A stretch of 64,000 nt of DNA from NCBI RefSeq assembly GCF_017309955.1, contig NZ_CP021248.1, positions 1,402,001-1,466,000 on the forward strand, written 5' to 3'. Positions within the stretch are counted from its first letter, which is position 1, and each line of letters begins with the position of its first letter. Under the pieces are notes generated by a model, which saw only the letters and a program-made list of their open reading frames with translations, was not told the DNA's origin and made no database searches. This document shows, piece after piece, positions 49,217-59,141 of the stretch. Position numbers and translations under genes: made by a program. Origin of the DNA: Novosphingobium sp. KA1 (GTDB taxonomy: Bacteria > Pseudomonadota > Alphaproteobacteria > Sphingomonadales > Sphingomonadaceae).

Positions 49217-51697
49217 ATGCGCCTGCGTTACCGCCTGCTCCAGACCCTGCTGGGGTCAACCACGATCCTCGTCTCAACGCCCTGTCTTGCGCCCTGTTTC
49301 GCCGAGGCGGCCGATGCGCCCCCGGCGCCGGACAGCACCGGCATGGACATCGTCGTCACCGCCACCAAGCAGAGCACCCCGCTCAGCCGCGTGCCGATCA
49401 GCATTTCCGCGCTGTCGCAGGACACCATGGACCAGGCGAACATCCGCAGCTTCGCCGACATCGTGCGCGTGGTGCCCGGCCTGTCGATCCAGACCGACGC
49501 CTCGGCCGACCGCATTCCCAACATCTCGATCCGCGGCATCGCCTCGTCCAGCGGCGCGGCGACCACCGGCATTTACGTGGACGATGTGCCGCTGCAGAAG
49601 CGCAATGCCATCGGCATCTCCGGCAGCGGCACGCCGATCCCCCACTTGTTCGACCTTGAGCGCGTGGAAGTCCTGCGCGGCCCGCAAGGCACGCTGTTCG
49701 GCGGCTCCTCGCTCGGCGGTGCCATCCGCTTCGTGACGCCCGAACCCGATCTCGACAAAGTGACGCTCTACGCCCGTTCCGAAGTGGCCAGTACGAAGTC
49801 GGGCGGGGTCAGTTTCGGTCAGGGCGTGGCCATGAGCTACCCCCTGATCCCCGGCACCCTCGCCCTGCGCGTCAGCGGCGATGTGCAGCACACCGCCGGT
49901 TACATCGACCACGTGAGCCGCTTCACCGGCGCGGTGATCGAGAAGAACACCAACAGCGCACAGGCCGGCTCCTACCGTGCCGCGCTGCTGTTCGAACCGA
50001 ACGCCGGGCTGAAGATCACCCCCAGCTTCTATTACTCGTACGACCATTCGGACGATTCCGACGCGCAGTGGTCCTCGATCCCCGAAACCACCCTCGATGG
50101 CTATACTTATGCCGCTGCGACGTTCGGCAAGTATCAGAGCGGCAACAACTGCAATGTCGGGGACGACTACGCGTCCAATGCGATATGCTCTGTAAAACAG
50201 CCGCGCAAGCAGCGCTTCTTTGTCCCCTCGCTCAAGGTCGAGGGCGATCTCGGCTTCGCCGCCGTGACCTCGGTCTCCTCCTACATCGATGACCGCACCA
50301 CCGGCAAGGCCGACTATTCCTATGTCGAGCCCGCCAACTTCCAGGGCGGCTATCCCTTCGTGCACAACCTGGCGCTCTACAGTTCCACCCCGGTCTACGA
50401 GAACACCCGCAGCGGCTTCACGCAGGAACTGCGTCTGGCCAGCAAGCCCGGATCGCGCCTCGGCTGGCTCGTCGGCGGCTTCTTCTCGCACTACAAGAAC
50501 AATTCGAACTACCACATCGTCGCCAACATCGCCGATCTCACGCAGGCGGTCTGGGGCATCGATCCGGTCGACGTGTTCGGCGTCGATGTCGAACCCGGCA
50601 ACGTGACCTACCACCGCGATCAGGACCTCAAGGAAGAGTCTCTCGCCGGCTTCGGTGAAGTGAACTATCAGGTGACCGACAAGCTGAAGGTCATCGCCGG
50701 CGCCCGTATCTCGCGCGAGAGCTTCAGCTATCATCAGGAAACCGCCGGGCTCTTTGCGGGCTACACCGTGCCGACCACGGCCAACGGCGGCCTTACCGAC
50801 GGCAAGGTCAAGGAAACCCCGGTCACCCCGCGCTTCGGCCTGCAATACCAGTTCGACAGCCGCACGATGTTCTACGCCACCGCCTCCAAGGGCTTCCGTG
50901 TCGGCGGCGTCAACCAGCCGCCCCCGGCCGCGCGCTGCGAGGCCGACCTCGACATGCTCGGCATCACCTCGACGCCCGGCACCTACAAGTCGGACCACCT
51001 CTGGAGCTACGAGGCAGGCGTCAAGGGCCGCACCGCGAACGGCGCCGTCTCGTTCGACGCCAATGCCTTCTACATCGACTGGAGCCGCATCCAGGTGTCC
51101 TACGGCCTGCCGACGTGCGGCTTCGGTTATGTCATCAACGGCGGCAAGGCGGTCTCGCGCGGTGTCGACATCCAGGGTGCGGTCCGGCCGGTCGAGGGGC
51201 TGACGCTGAGCGGTGAATTCGCCTATACCGATGCCTATTACGACCGCGCCGTGGTTGGCGATGCGCCGGGCAACACGCTCTATGTAGCCAAGGGCGACAA
51301 GCTGCCGGTGCCGCGTTACCGGCTCAACCTCAACCTCGACTACACGCGCGAAGTCGGCGGTTTCGAAGCCTATCTGCGCGCCGGCTACCAGCACGCATCA
51401 AGCTACCAGAACGGCACCGGCCCCGAGACGGCCAGCTACTACCCCGACACCTGGCAGGTCGGCGCCACCGACTTCGTGACCGCCCGCGTCGGCTTCGGCC
51501 GCGATGGCTGGGACTTGTCGGTCTTCGCCGACAACCTGTTCAATTCGTCGGACGTGCTCGGCCGCTCGAACGGGCGCACCGGCTGCGCGGCAGGCAGCGG
51601 CGCGGCCTGCGCCACCTACGAGCAGTACACCTCGCCGCTCCTCTACACCACGTTCCGGCCGCGCACGCTTGGCCTGACCTTCACGCTGCGCAAATAG
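49217..51697 (+). CDS. TonB-dependent outer-membrane receptor
   Basis: 826 residues: signal peptide, a short stretch ending in the TonB-box-like M-D-I-V-V-T-A-T-K, plug domain (about 45-155, with V-P-G-L-S-I-Q and R-G-P-Q-G-T-L-F-G), then a 22-strand barrel ending R-T-L-G-L-T-F-T-L-R-K. It belongs to the large sphingomonad group of receptors for organic compounds rather than classical siderophore receptors, judging from the plug start and context. It may import the compound whose fragments the S10 peptidases and aminotransferase process. Confidence 0.93.
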   Translation: MRLRYRLLQTLLGSTTILVSTPCLAPCFAEAADAPPAPDSTGMDIVVTATKQSTPLSRVPISISALSQDTMDQANIRSFADIVRVVPGLSIQTDASADRIPNISIRGIASSSGAATTGIYVDDVPLQKRNAIGISGSGTPIPHLFDLERVEVLRGPQGTLFGGSSLGGAIRFVTPEPDLDKVTLYARSEVASTKSGGVSFGQGVAMSYPLIPGTLALRVSGDVQHTAGYIDHVSRFTGAVIEKNTNSAQAGSYRAALLFEPNAGLKITPSFYYSYDHSDDSDAQWSSIPETTLDGYTYAAATFGKYQSGNNCNVGDDYASNAICSVKQPRKQRFFVPSLKVEGDLGFAAVTSVSSYIDDRTTGKADYSYVEPANFQGGYPFVHNLALYSSTPVYENTRSGFTQELRLASKPGSRLGWLVGGFFSHYKNNSNYHIVANIADLTQAVWGIDPVDVFGVDVEPGNVTYHRDQDLKEESLAGFGEVNYQVTDKLKVIAGARISRESFSYHQETAGLFAGYTVPTTANGGLTDGKVKETPVTPRFGLQYQFDSRTMFYATASKGFRVGGVNQPPPAARCEADLDMLGITSTPGTYKSDHLWSYEAGVKGRTANGAVSFDANAFYIDWSRIQVSYGLPTCGFGYVINGGKAVSRGVDIQGAVRPVEGLTLSGEFAYTDAYYDRAVVGDAPGNTLYVAKGDKLPVPRYRLNLNLDYTREVGGFEAYLRAGYQHASSYQNGTGPETASYYPDTWQVGATDFVTARVGFGRDGWDLSVFADNLFNSSDVLGRSNGRTGCAAGSGAACATYEQYTSPLLYTTFRPRTLGLTFTLRK

Positions 51698-51713
51698 CGG
51701 CAGACAAGCAGGC

Positions 51714-51758
51714 GCCTGGAACAGTTGATCCGATCGCGGCGGATCGACTGTTCCAGGC
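51714..51758 (+). terminator. Terminator-like hairpin after the TonB receptor gene
   Basis: Nineteen-bp imperfect stem (GCCTGGAACAG with CTGTTCCAGGC, then TTGATCCG with CGGATCGA) and a 7-base loop, 17 bases after the stop. No U-run follows. The remaining 170 bases before the next gene hold a short direct repeat (CTGGTGCAAG twice) and nothing else clear. Confidence 0.55.
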
Positions 51759-51931
51759 CGCAGGCTCATAGACCGCGGCATCGAGGCGCCCGAATGTCCG
51801 ACCGATCTGCCGACGAGACGACGCTGCAAGACTGGTGCAAGGCTGGTGCAAGCCAAGTGAGCCAAGACATGCCCGACTGACCACTGCGCGGAGCCCCCTC
51901 CCCGCATCCGCTTTCGGAAAGACTATCGGCC

Positions 51932-54763
51932 ATGAAGACCAGGTTTCTACTCTCCGCCGTCACCACGGCCATCCTGAGCGTGCCCGCAGTGGCGGCGACG
52001 CCATCCGCGCCGGCGGCCATCGCCCCCCTCCACGACCTGATCGCCCCGCTCGACATTCCGTTCGAGACCTTCACGCTGGACAATGGCCTGCGCGTCGTTG
52101 TCCATACCGACCGGCGCACGCCCGTTGTCGCGGTCGGCGTGTGGTACGATGTCGGATCGACCAGCGAACCGGCGGGCAAGACCGGCTTCGCCCACCTCTT
52201 CGAACACCTGATGTTCAACGGCACCGAAAACGTGCCGGGAGACTTCTTCGCCCCGCTCAAAGCGATGGGCGCCACCGATTACAACGGCACCACCTATTTC
52301 GACCGCACCAACTATTACGAAACGGTGCCGACCGACGCGCTGGAGCGCACGCTTTATCTTGAGAGCGACCGCATGGGCTGGCTGCTCGGCGCCGTCACGC
52401 AGCACGTGCTCGATGTGCAGCGCGGGGTGGTCCAGAACGAGAAGCGCCAGCGCGACAACCAGCCTGATGGGCTCGTCTCGTACCGTCAGGTGGCGGCTCT
52501 GTACCCTCAAGGGCATCCTTATGCGCACGATCCCATCGGATCGATGAAGGACCTGGACGGTGCCAGCCTCGCCGATGTCAAGGCGTGGTTCCACGATCAT
52601 TATGGCCCCAACAATGCCGTGCTCGTGCTGTCCGGCGACATCGACGCCGCCGCCGCCCGCCCGCTGGTCGACAAGTACTTCGGCGCGATCGCACGTCGCC
52701 CCCAGGCAAAGGCCACGATCGCGCCCGTCACTCCGCTGGCCAAAGCCGTCACCGAAACCATGACCGACCGCGTAGCGACCGTGATGATCGATCGCAGCTG
52801 GCCGGTTCCCGGCATGGACAGCCCCGATTCCCCGGCTCTGGACATTGCCGCAGGCGTCCTTGGCAACCTTGCCAGTTCGCGCCTTGCCGAAGCGCTGGTG
52901 CGGCAGGAAAAGCTGGCGGTCAGCGTCACCGCCGGCAATGCCAGCAATGCCCATGCGGGCATGTTCGACATCCGCGTGATGGTCCGCCCCAGCGTGGACC
53001 CGGCGGCGGTAACCGCCCGGCTTGATGCGATCATGGCCGAATTCCTCGCCCACGGCCCGACACCGGACGAAGTGCGCCGCGCGGCCACGGACCTGATCGT
53101 CAGCACCACCAGCAGCCTGGAATCCGTCTCCGACAAGGCCGAGATGCTGGCCGAGGGCGAACTCTATTCGCGCGATCCGGGATTCTATCGCCGCCAGCTT
53201 GAACAGCTTGCCGCCGAGACGCCCGAGCGTGTCACCGAAGTCGCGCGTCGCTGGCTGGCCCAGCCCGCCTATACACTCACCGTCACCCCCGGCACCCGCG
53301 CGGCCTATGACGAAACCGCCGTCAGCGAACGGGCCCCCGCTCCCGAGACCGCCACCGAAACCGCGCCCGTAAAGGGCACACGCGGCCCCTTGCCCGCGCT
53401 GGGCGAGCCCGGCGCGCCCAAGGTTCCGGCCATCTCCCGCGCCCGCCTCTCGAACGGGATCGAGGTGGTCTATGCCAACCAGCCCGCGACGCCGTTCACC
53501 CGCGTCGTCCTGAGCCTCGATGCCGGGGCTTCCGCCGATCCGGCGAGCGCCATCGGCACCCAGCAGCTCATGCTGGCGATGCTGACGCAGGGCACCATCC
53601 ACCGCAGCGCCAGCGCAATTGCCGAGCAGCAGGAAAACCTCGGCGCCTCGATCCAGACCGGCGCCTCGCTCGATCGCACCACGCTGGTGCTTTCGGCCCC
53701 CAGCGCCAACGCCGCCGCCGCGCTCGACCTGCTGGCCGATGTGGCGCTGGCCCCGGCCTTCCCCGCCGCCGATCTGGCCCGCACGCGCGGCGAACAGCTT
53801 GCCCGCATCGCACAGGAACAGGCCGCCCCCGCCGCCGTCGCCGCGCGCACCATCACGCCGCTGCTCTACGGCGCCGACAGCCCTTATGCCCGCGCCCAGG
53901 GGTCGGGCGATGCCGCCACGGTCGCCAAGCTGACCGCAGCCGATCTCACCGCATTCCACAAGGCATGGTTCCGCCCCGAAAAGGCGCAGATCTTCGTCGC
54001 CAGCGAACGCCCGCTGTCCGAAGTCCGCGCCCTGCTGGAGCGTAGCTTCGGCGGGTGGAAAGCCGTCGGCCCGGCCGGAACCAAGGCCTTCCCGGCCGCA
54101 CGCACTGCGCCTTTCAAGCCCGAAGTGGTGCTGATCGACCGCCCGGATTCCCCCCAGTCCTACATCATGGCGGGCTTCCCCACCCCGCTCGATCCCAAGG
54201 GCGAGACGATCGCGGCGGAAATGGCCAATGACGCGCTCGGCGGCGATTTCCTCTCGCGCATCAACATGGACCTGCGCGAAGACAAGCACTGGACTTACGG
54301 CGTGCGCGGCACCTTCCGCGTTTCGCAGCAGGCCATGCCCTATATCGTCACCGCGCCGGTACAGGCCGACCGCACCGGCGATTCCATCGTCCAGATCCGC
54401 CACGACATGGAGGAATTCCTCACCTCCAAGCCGCTGACAGCGGACGAACTGGAACGCTCCGCCGCCGACCAGATCCGCTCGCTCCCCGGCGCCTTCGCCA
54501 GTTCCGGCACGGTGCTGGGCACCATGCAGCGCAATGCCCTGCTGGCCCGCCCCGACGATTACGAAGTCCTGATGGCCCAGCGCGTCCGCGCGCTGACGCC
54601 GGACCGCGCCAATGCCGCGATCCGCGCCGCTCTCGATCCAAGCAAGGGTGTGTGGGTCGTCGTCGGCGATGCGGCCAAGGTCGGCCCGCAGCTGAAAAGC
54701 CTCGGCCTCACCTATCGGCTTGAAGCCACTCCTGCCCCCGCCGCCAAGGATACCGCAGAATGA
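51932..54763 (+). CDS. M16 family metallopeptidase (pitrilysin/insulinase-like)
   Basis: 943 residues, exported (signal peptide to about A22). The zinc motif H88-L-F-E-H92 lies in the first M16 half; a second, inactive half occupies about 500-920, giving a clam-shell enzyme in one chain. Related bacterial enzymes degrade small peptides in the periplasm. Its stop overlaps the following protease start (ATGA). Not preceded by a TTAACGCGTTAA site, so perhaps outside the neighbouring regulon. Confidence 0.94.
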   Translation: MKTRFLLSAVTTAILSVPAVAATPSAPAAIAPLHDLIAPLDIPFETFTLDNGLRVVVHTDRRTPVVAVGVWYDVGSTSEPAGKTGFAHLFEHLMFNGTENVPGDFFAPLKAMGATDYNGTTYFDRTNYYETVPTDALERTLYLESDRMGWLLGAVTQHVLDVQRGVVQNEKRQRDNQPDGLVSYRQVAALYPQGHPYAHDPIGSMKDLDGASLADVKAWFHDHYGPNNAVLVLSGDIDAAAARPLVDKYFGAIARRPQAKATIAPVTPLAKAVTETMTDRVATVMIDRSWPVPGMDSPDSPALDIAAGVLGNLASSRLAEALVRQEKLAVSVTAGNASNAHAGMFDIRVMVRPSVDPAAVTARLDAIMAEFLAHGPTPDEVRRAATDLIVSTTSSLESVSDKAEMLAEGELYSRDPGFYRRQLEQLAAETPERVTEVARRWLAQPAYTLTVTPGTRAAYDETAVSERAPAPETATETAPVKGTRGPLPALGEPGAPKVPAISRARLSNGIEVVYANQPATPFTRVVLSLDAGASADPASAIGTQQLMLAMLTQGTIHRSASAIAEQQENLGASIQTGASLDRTTLVLSAPSANAAAALDLLADVALAPAFPAADLARTRGEQLARIAQEQAAPAAVAARTITPLLYGADSPYARAQGSGDAATVAKLTAADLTAFHKAWFRPEKAQIFVASERPLSEVRALLERSFGGWKAVGPAGTKAFPAARTAPFKPEVVLIDRPDSPQSYIMAGFPTPLDPKGETIAAEMANDALGGDFLSRINMDLREDKHWTYGVRGTFRVSQQAMPYIVTAPVQADRTGDSIVQIRHDMEEFLTSKPLTADELERSAADQIRSLPGAFASSGTVLGTMQRNALLARPDDYEVLMAQRVRALTPDRANAAIRAALDPSKGVWVVVGDAAKVGPQLKSLGLTYRLEATPAPAAKDTAE

Positions 54764-55653
54764 TCGCCCTGCTCGCCGCCCTGCTGGCCGGAACCGCTAC
54801 CGTTGCGGTCCCCGCCCATGCCCCCGACACCGCAATCACACCGACCATACCTTCGGTCAGCCAGCCGCTCGGCCATGACGACCGTGGCCGTCCGCAGATC
54901 GACGTATCCGTCAACGAGCAGGGGCCGTTCCCGATGGTGGTGGATACCGCCGCGCAGTCCAGCCTGATGTCGCCAGATCTCGCCGCCGCGCTCAAGCTGC
55001 AGCCCATGGACAGCGACCTGTCGATCAACGGCGCCACCGGCAGCACCAAGGCGCAGATCTACCCGGTCGATCACTTCGCCAGTTCGCTGTTCGACGAAAA
55101 GATGGTCGGCGTGCTGATGTTCCCCAACCCCGGCACGACATCGGCGCGCGGGATCGTCGGCATGGAGCATTTCGGCGAAGGCAAGCTGACGTTCGACCGC
55201 ACCAACGCCCGCCTCTCCTTCGGCCCCTCTGCCCCGGCGGGGACGGGCTTTGCCACGCACAAGGGCGAACTGCACGGCGGCCTGCTGGTGGTGCCGCTCA
55301 TGCTGGACGGCGTGGCGATGAAGGCCACGGTCGATACCGGCGCGGGCGTCACCATTGCCAATGCCGCCGCGCTCAAGGCGCTGGGCTGGAGCGTGGACGA
55401 CAGCCGCCTTGTCGCTGCCGGCACCATTCGCGGCGCGACCAATGCACAAAGCGCGATCCGCATGGGCCGCATCGGCAAGATGCAGCTGGGCCCGGTCGGC
55501 CTCTCGAACGTACCGGTCTACTTCAATTTCGGTGACACCTCGGCAAGCGAACCGATAGTCATTCTCGGCTCGGACATCCTTGGCCTGCTCGATGCCTATG
55601 CGGTCGACTTCCCCCGCGCCGAACTGCAGATCCGCATTCCAGGGCGCTCGTAA
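54760..55653 (+). CDS. Retropepsin-like aspartic protease, two-repeat
   Basis: 297 residues with a signal peptide. Two aspartyl-protease repeats: V-D62-T-A-A-Q-S-S and V-D192-T-G-A-G-V-T. The first has T-A instead of the usual T-G after Asp. An I-L-G-S-D-I-L-G segment, typical of the family's second conserved block, comes near the end. Coupled to the M16 peptidase, so the pair may work on the same secreted peptide. Convergent with the histidine kinase, two bases apart. Confidence 0.88.
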   Translation: MIALLAALLAGTATVAVPAHAPDTAITPTIPSVSQPLGHDDRGRPQIDVSVNEQGPFPMVVDTAAQSSLMSPDLAAALKLQPMDSDLSINGATGSTKAQIYPVDHFASSLFDEKMVGVLMFPNPGTTSARGIVGMEHFGEGKLTFDRTNARLSFGPSAPAGTGFATHKGELHGGLLVVPLMLDGVAMKATVDTGAGVTIANAAALKALGWSVDDSRLVAAGTIRGATNAQSAIRMGRIGKMQLGPVGLSNVPVYFNFGDTSASEPIVILGSDILGLLDAYAVDFPRAELQIRIPGRS

Positions 55654-55654
55654 G

Positions 55655-57163
55655 TCAAGCGATCTCCCCGCCGCGCGGGGGGATCAGCATGGTGAAGATC
55701 GCCCCCGCACCGTCGTCGGCATTACGCGCCGCGACGGTGCCGCCGTGAAGCGTCGCCACCGCCTTGACGATGGCCAGCCCCAGGCTATAACCCTTGCGAT
55801 TGGAGCGATAGCGCACGAAGGGCTCGAACAGCGTCGTCGCATTCGCGGGATCGATGCCCGAGCCGAAATCGCGCACCGCAAGCACGCCTTCCACGCTCAG
55901 CCCCACAAAGATCCGCCCGCGATCGGGCGTGAACGACAGGGCGTTTTCGACGAGGTTGGTAATCGCGGTTTCCAGCAACTGCGCCTCGCCGGTGCAGACG
56001 AAACGCGCGACCTGCGGTTCGAAATAGACGTCGATATCGCGCGAACTGGCCAGCGTCGCCGTATCGGCCAGCACCTTGCGGACCACCGCGACCAGATCGA
56101 CCACCCCGTTCACGTCATGGATGCCGCCGATCTTCATCAGCGTCAGCAACTGGTTCACCAGCCCGACCATGCGGCGCACATCGCCCACCAGCTTGTCCTT
56201 GAGCGGGCTCTCGTCCATCTGCTCCAGCCGCATGCGCAGCACCGTGAGCGGCGTGCGAAGTTCATGGGCGGCAGCGGAGAGGAAGAACTTCTGCCGGCGC
56301 TGCATGTCGGCGGAACGGTCGATCAGGTGATTGGTCGCCCGCACCAGCGGCAGGACTTCACGGGGCAGGCCCTTCTCCGGCAGCTGATGATCGAGCGCTT
56401 CGGGATCGAACGAATAGGCGACCCGCGCAACGCGGCGGATCAGGATCATGTTGCCGATCACGACCGCCGCCGTCAGCAAGAACGTCGCCAGCACGGCCAG
56501 CGTGAAGTTGCTGCCGAACGTCCAGAACATCTTGCCGAAAGCCTGCTCGCGGCGATCGATGTCGGTCGGGAAAGCGCGCGAGAGCCCATCGAACTCGTAA
56601 TAGCGTGGGCGGCCGCAATCGATGAATTCCAGCGAACCCTTGGTCTTCCGGGTGGAAAGGTCACGAAACAGCTGCGAGCATAGCCCCGGCGTCACATTGC
56701 TGGCCTGAAGCGCGACCACCCGGTCCAGCCCCAGTTCCTCGAAATGGCGGGGACGGCGATCGCCATTGCCGATCACGCGGTCGCCCACCCGGATGTAATA
56801 ACGGAACGCCGGATTGCGCCGCGCCGCATCGTCCATCACTTTGCCGAACGCGGGCGGAACCGGGGCCTGCGGATCGCGGTCAAGCTCCAGCATATAGGCG
56901 TTGACCACCTCGCGCACTTTCTGGGCGCTGATGTCCAGCGGATCGAAAGCCGCCGGCGGCAGCACGTCCATCATCGGGCGGATGGCCAGCACATAGACCC
57001 CCGCGCCGAACAGCACGAGCATCGCGATCGCCATCTGCCCGATCATCGAGCGAAACAGCCAGGACCACGGCGAGGTCCGCCGGTCCGCCTGTCCGCCAGC
57101 CTGCCCTGCCGGGGGCGGTGTCAATTCAGCGGCCAGCCTTGCCGGTTTCGCCTGCTCTGTCAC
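55655..57163 (-). CDS. Sensor histidine kinase
   Basis: 502 residues, inner membrane. Two transmembrane helices flank a periplasmic sensor (about 60-215), followed by HisKA (A-A-A-H-E-L-R-T-P-L) and HATPase_c with N-box N-L-V-E-N-A-L, G1 D-F-G-S-G-I-D and G2 S-L-G-L-A-I-V. No response regulator is seen in this window. The gene starts 38 bases inside the end of the truncated upstream gene, so the partner may have been further upstream and lost or displaced by the IS insertion. Confidence 0.93.
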   Translation of the reverse strand: MTEQAKPARLAAELTPPPAGQAGGQADRRTSPWSWLFRSMIGQMAIAMLVLFGAGVYVLAIRPMMDVLPPAAFDPLDISAQKVREVVNAYMLELDRDPQAPVPPAFGKVMDDAARRNPAFRYYIRVGDRVIGNGDRRPRHFEELGLDRVVALQASNVTPGLCSQLFRDLSTRKTKGSLEFIDCGRPRYYEFDGLSRAFPTDIDRREQAFGKMFWTFGSNFTLAVLATFLLTAAVVIGNMILIRRVARVAYSFDPEALDHQLPEKGLPREVLPLVRATNHLIDRSADMQRRQKFFLSAAAHELRTPLTVLRMRLEQMDESPLKDKLVGDVRRMVGLVNQLLTLMKIGGIHDVNGVVDLVAVVRKVLADTATLASSRDIDVYFEPQVARFVCTGEAQLLETAITNLVENALSFTPDRGRIFVGLSVEGVLAVRDFGSGIDPANATTLFEPFVRYRSNRKGYSLGLAIVKAVATLHGGTVAARNADDGAGAIFTMLIPPRGGEIA

Positions 57164-59078
57164 GTCCTGCCTCCGCTTCGGCCTCGAACTGCGGCCAGCT
57201 GTCGAACGGCGGCGTCTTCGCAGCCGTTCCCAGCTCCGATCCGATCCGCGCGGTCAGACGATCATAGACGCGCCGCGCGGCCGTTGTATCGGTCCAAGTG
57301 CGAAGATTTGCCACCATCGCGGTGAGCAAGGCGGATTGCTCCTCGCCATAGAGGCCATCGTTGCCGCCGGCATAGACGATCTGGAGCAAGGCCGCCTCCA
57401 TCAGCGCGCCGGAAGGCGCATAGTCCCCGCCCCGCCCGAACAGGCGCGCGAACCGAATGCGTTCGAAGGCCGTAAGCATGTCCTGACGGCCCAGTCGCGA
57501 GGACAAAGCCTGCAATTGCGCCGCCGTCGGCGCGGCCTTCGCACGGTCCAGCAGTACGGCCAGCAATTGCAGTTCGTGCGGCGAGATCGCTCCCGCCTGA
57601 AGGGCAGACAGCCCCGCCTCGATCCGCGCCGGGGCCTTGCCCTGTCGTTCGAGACCGGCGGCTGTCAGCGTGTAAAGCCGCTCCTGACGGCGACGGTCGG
57701 CTGGATCGAGGGCTACCAGCCAGCGCTCCATTTCCTGCGTGATCGCAGGGCTTTCCAGCGCGCCGAGCAATGCGGCCTGCTGTCCGTCCTGACCATCCGG
57801 ATCGGGAAGCGCCTGAACGAATGCAGCCCGCTCCATGCCGGGCGAGCCTTCGCCATCGCCGTGCGGTGCCGCGGCCCGCCAGCTTCCGCGCAAGGCTGCA
57901 CGCACGGCCGATGGGCCTGCCTGAAGCGCCTTGTCGATACCCGAAGTCGGGGAATCGTCCGCTGGAGAGACTTGCTGCTGCTGGCTGACCGCCCGCCGCC
58001 GCTCCGCCTCGATCACGGCCGGATCGCTGGCGAACTGCGTGCGATAGCCGTCGTAGAGCATGGCGAAGAGGCGCCGGAAATCGATGCCGCCTTGTGCCGC
58101 ATCGGCGCGATTGCCCATTTCCACCAGCCAGTCGGCATTGGCGATATCCGCCCCGCTCGACCGGCCAAGCGCCCGCGCCTTGTCTACTTGGCCGGTCAGG
58201 GCCTGCGCCAGTTGCAGCACGCTGGCCGCTTCCTTGTCGTCGCCGTGCCGGCCGACATAACCGCTCAGCAGGTCGACGAAGCGGGCCTGCCCGTTCTGGT
58301 TCCAGAGCGAATTCAGCAGCCCCGCCAGCCAGAGCGCATTATCGGGCTCCAGCGACACGAGTTTTTCGTAATAGCCCGGGATCCGGGCGCGTTGTTCTTT
58401 CGTCCCGCCCATGTCCAGACCAACGATCTGCTTTCGGTAGAATGCCGCAATGGCATCCGCCGAGGGGTGGGGATCGGCCATGAAGGCATCGATCGCCTGC
58501 TGCTCCTGCGCCGCGAAATATTGCCGCACGAGCGGGGCTGCATAGTCGCGCCCCTGATAATGACGCATGGTATCGGCCTGAAGCGCCAGCAGCAGCGGAT
58601 AGGCTTCGTCCTTTCGCCCCGCCAGAAACGCATCGAGGAAGCCCGGCAGATTGCGCCCATCATCATAACGATCCACCACCGTCCGCGCGGCGCGCAGAAG
58701 AAGGTCGCGATTGCCGGGGGCCACATCGGGGATCAGCACCTTCTCGATCATGAAGGCCGCCGACTTGGTCGGCAGCCCGCGGTCGTAGGCGATATCGCGC
58801 GAAAGGACGGCAAAGAAGCGCTGCTGCTGCGAGGCCGAAAGGCTGGCTTCGAACAGGGCCTTCACCAGCGCGGCCTGGAATGCCGTTTCGGAGCCGGACT
58901 GCTCCATCCGCGCCACCAGGCTTTCGTAGAGCGTCAGTTTGTCGGCAACGGAGAACGGCGCGATCATGCCCTCGGGACGGGCAGAAGGGTCGCTCTTGAT
59001 GTCATAAAGCGCGCGGCTGGCGGGCGGCGGCAGGCTGCCACGCGTCACCATCAGATCCAGCAAGCGGGCATTGTCCAG
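57126..59078 (-). CDS. Large protein of unknown function, 5'-truncated by an IS
   Basis: About 650 residues of alpha-helical, Ala/Leu/Gln-rich sequence without a domain I recognise; TPR-like helical repeats are possible. The reading frame runs straight into the IS3 left end at 59079; the open frame continues to an ATG inside the IS (59105), so the native start is gone. The first native residues (L-D-N-A-R-L-L-D-L-M) read like the middle of a protein. It overlaps the histidine kinase start by 38 bases, suggesting they were one operon. Confidence 0.65.
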   Translation of the reverse strand: MDNARLLDLMVTRGSLPPPASRALYDIKSDPSARPEGMIAPFSVADKLTLYESLVARMEQSGSETAFQAALVKALFEASLSASQQQRFFAVLSRDIAYDRGLPTKSAAFMIEKVLIPDVAPGNRDLLLRAARTVVDRYDDGRNLPGFLDAFLAGRKDEAYPLLLALQADTMRHYQGRDYAAPLVRQYFAAQEQQAIDAFMADPHPSADAIAAFYRKQIVGLDMGGTKEQRARIPGYYEKLVSLEPDNALWLAGLLNSLWNQNGQARFVDLLSGYVGRHGDDKEAASVLQLAQALTGQVDKARALGRSSGADIANADWLVEMGNRADAAQGGIDFRRLFAMLYDGYRTQFASDPAVIEAERRRAVSQQQQVSPADDSPTSGIDKALQAGPSAVRAALRGSWRAAAPHGDGEGSPGMERAAFVQALPDPDGQDGQQAALLGALESPAITQEMERWLVALDPADRRRQERLYTLTAAGLERQGKAPARIEAGLSALQAGAISPHELQLLAVLLDRAKAAPTAAQLQALSSRLGRQDMLTAFERIRFARLFGRGGDYAPSGALMEAALLQIVYAGGNDGLYGEEQSALLTAMVANLRTWTDTTAARRVYDRLTARIGSELGTAAKTPPFDSWPQFEAEAEAGRDRAGETGKAGR

Positions 59079-59141
59079 TGATCTGCCCCCTTCTGAGTGG
59101 CCCATCGACTATCGTAGTCTTGACCACGAAGGAGGAATGGA

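Noticed and set aside
49274..54403. 706- and 818-residue minus-strand frames
   Set aside because: Opposite the TonB receptor and M16 peptidase; no recognisable sequence.
55663..55690. GC-rich hairpin near the convergent ends of the aspartic protease and kinase genes
   Set aside because: It lies within kinase coding sequence with no U-run; not convincing as terminator.
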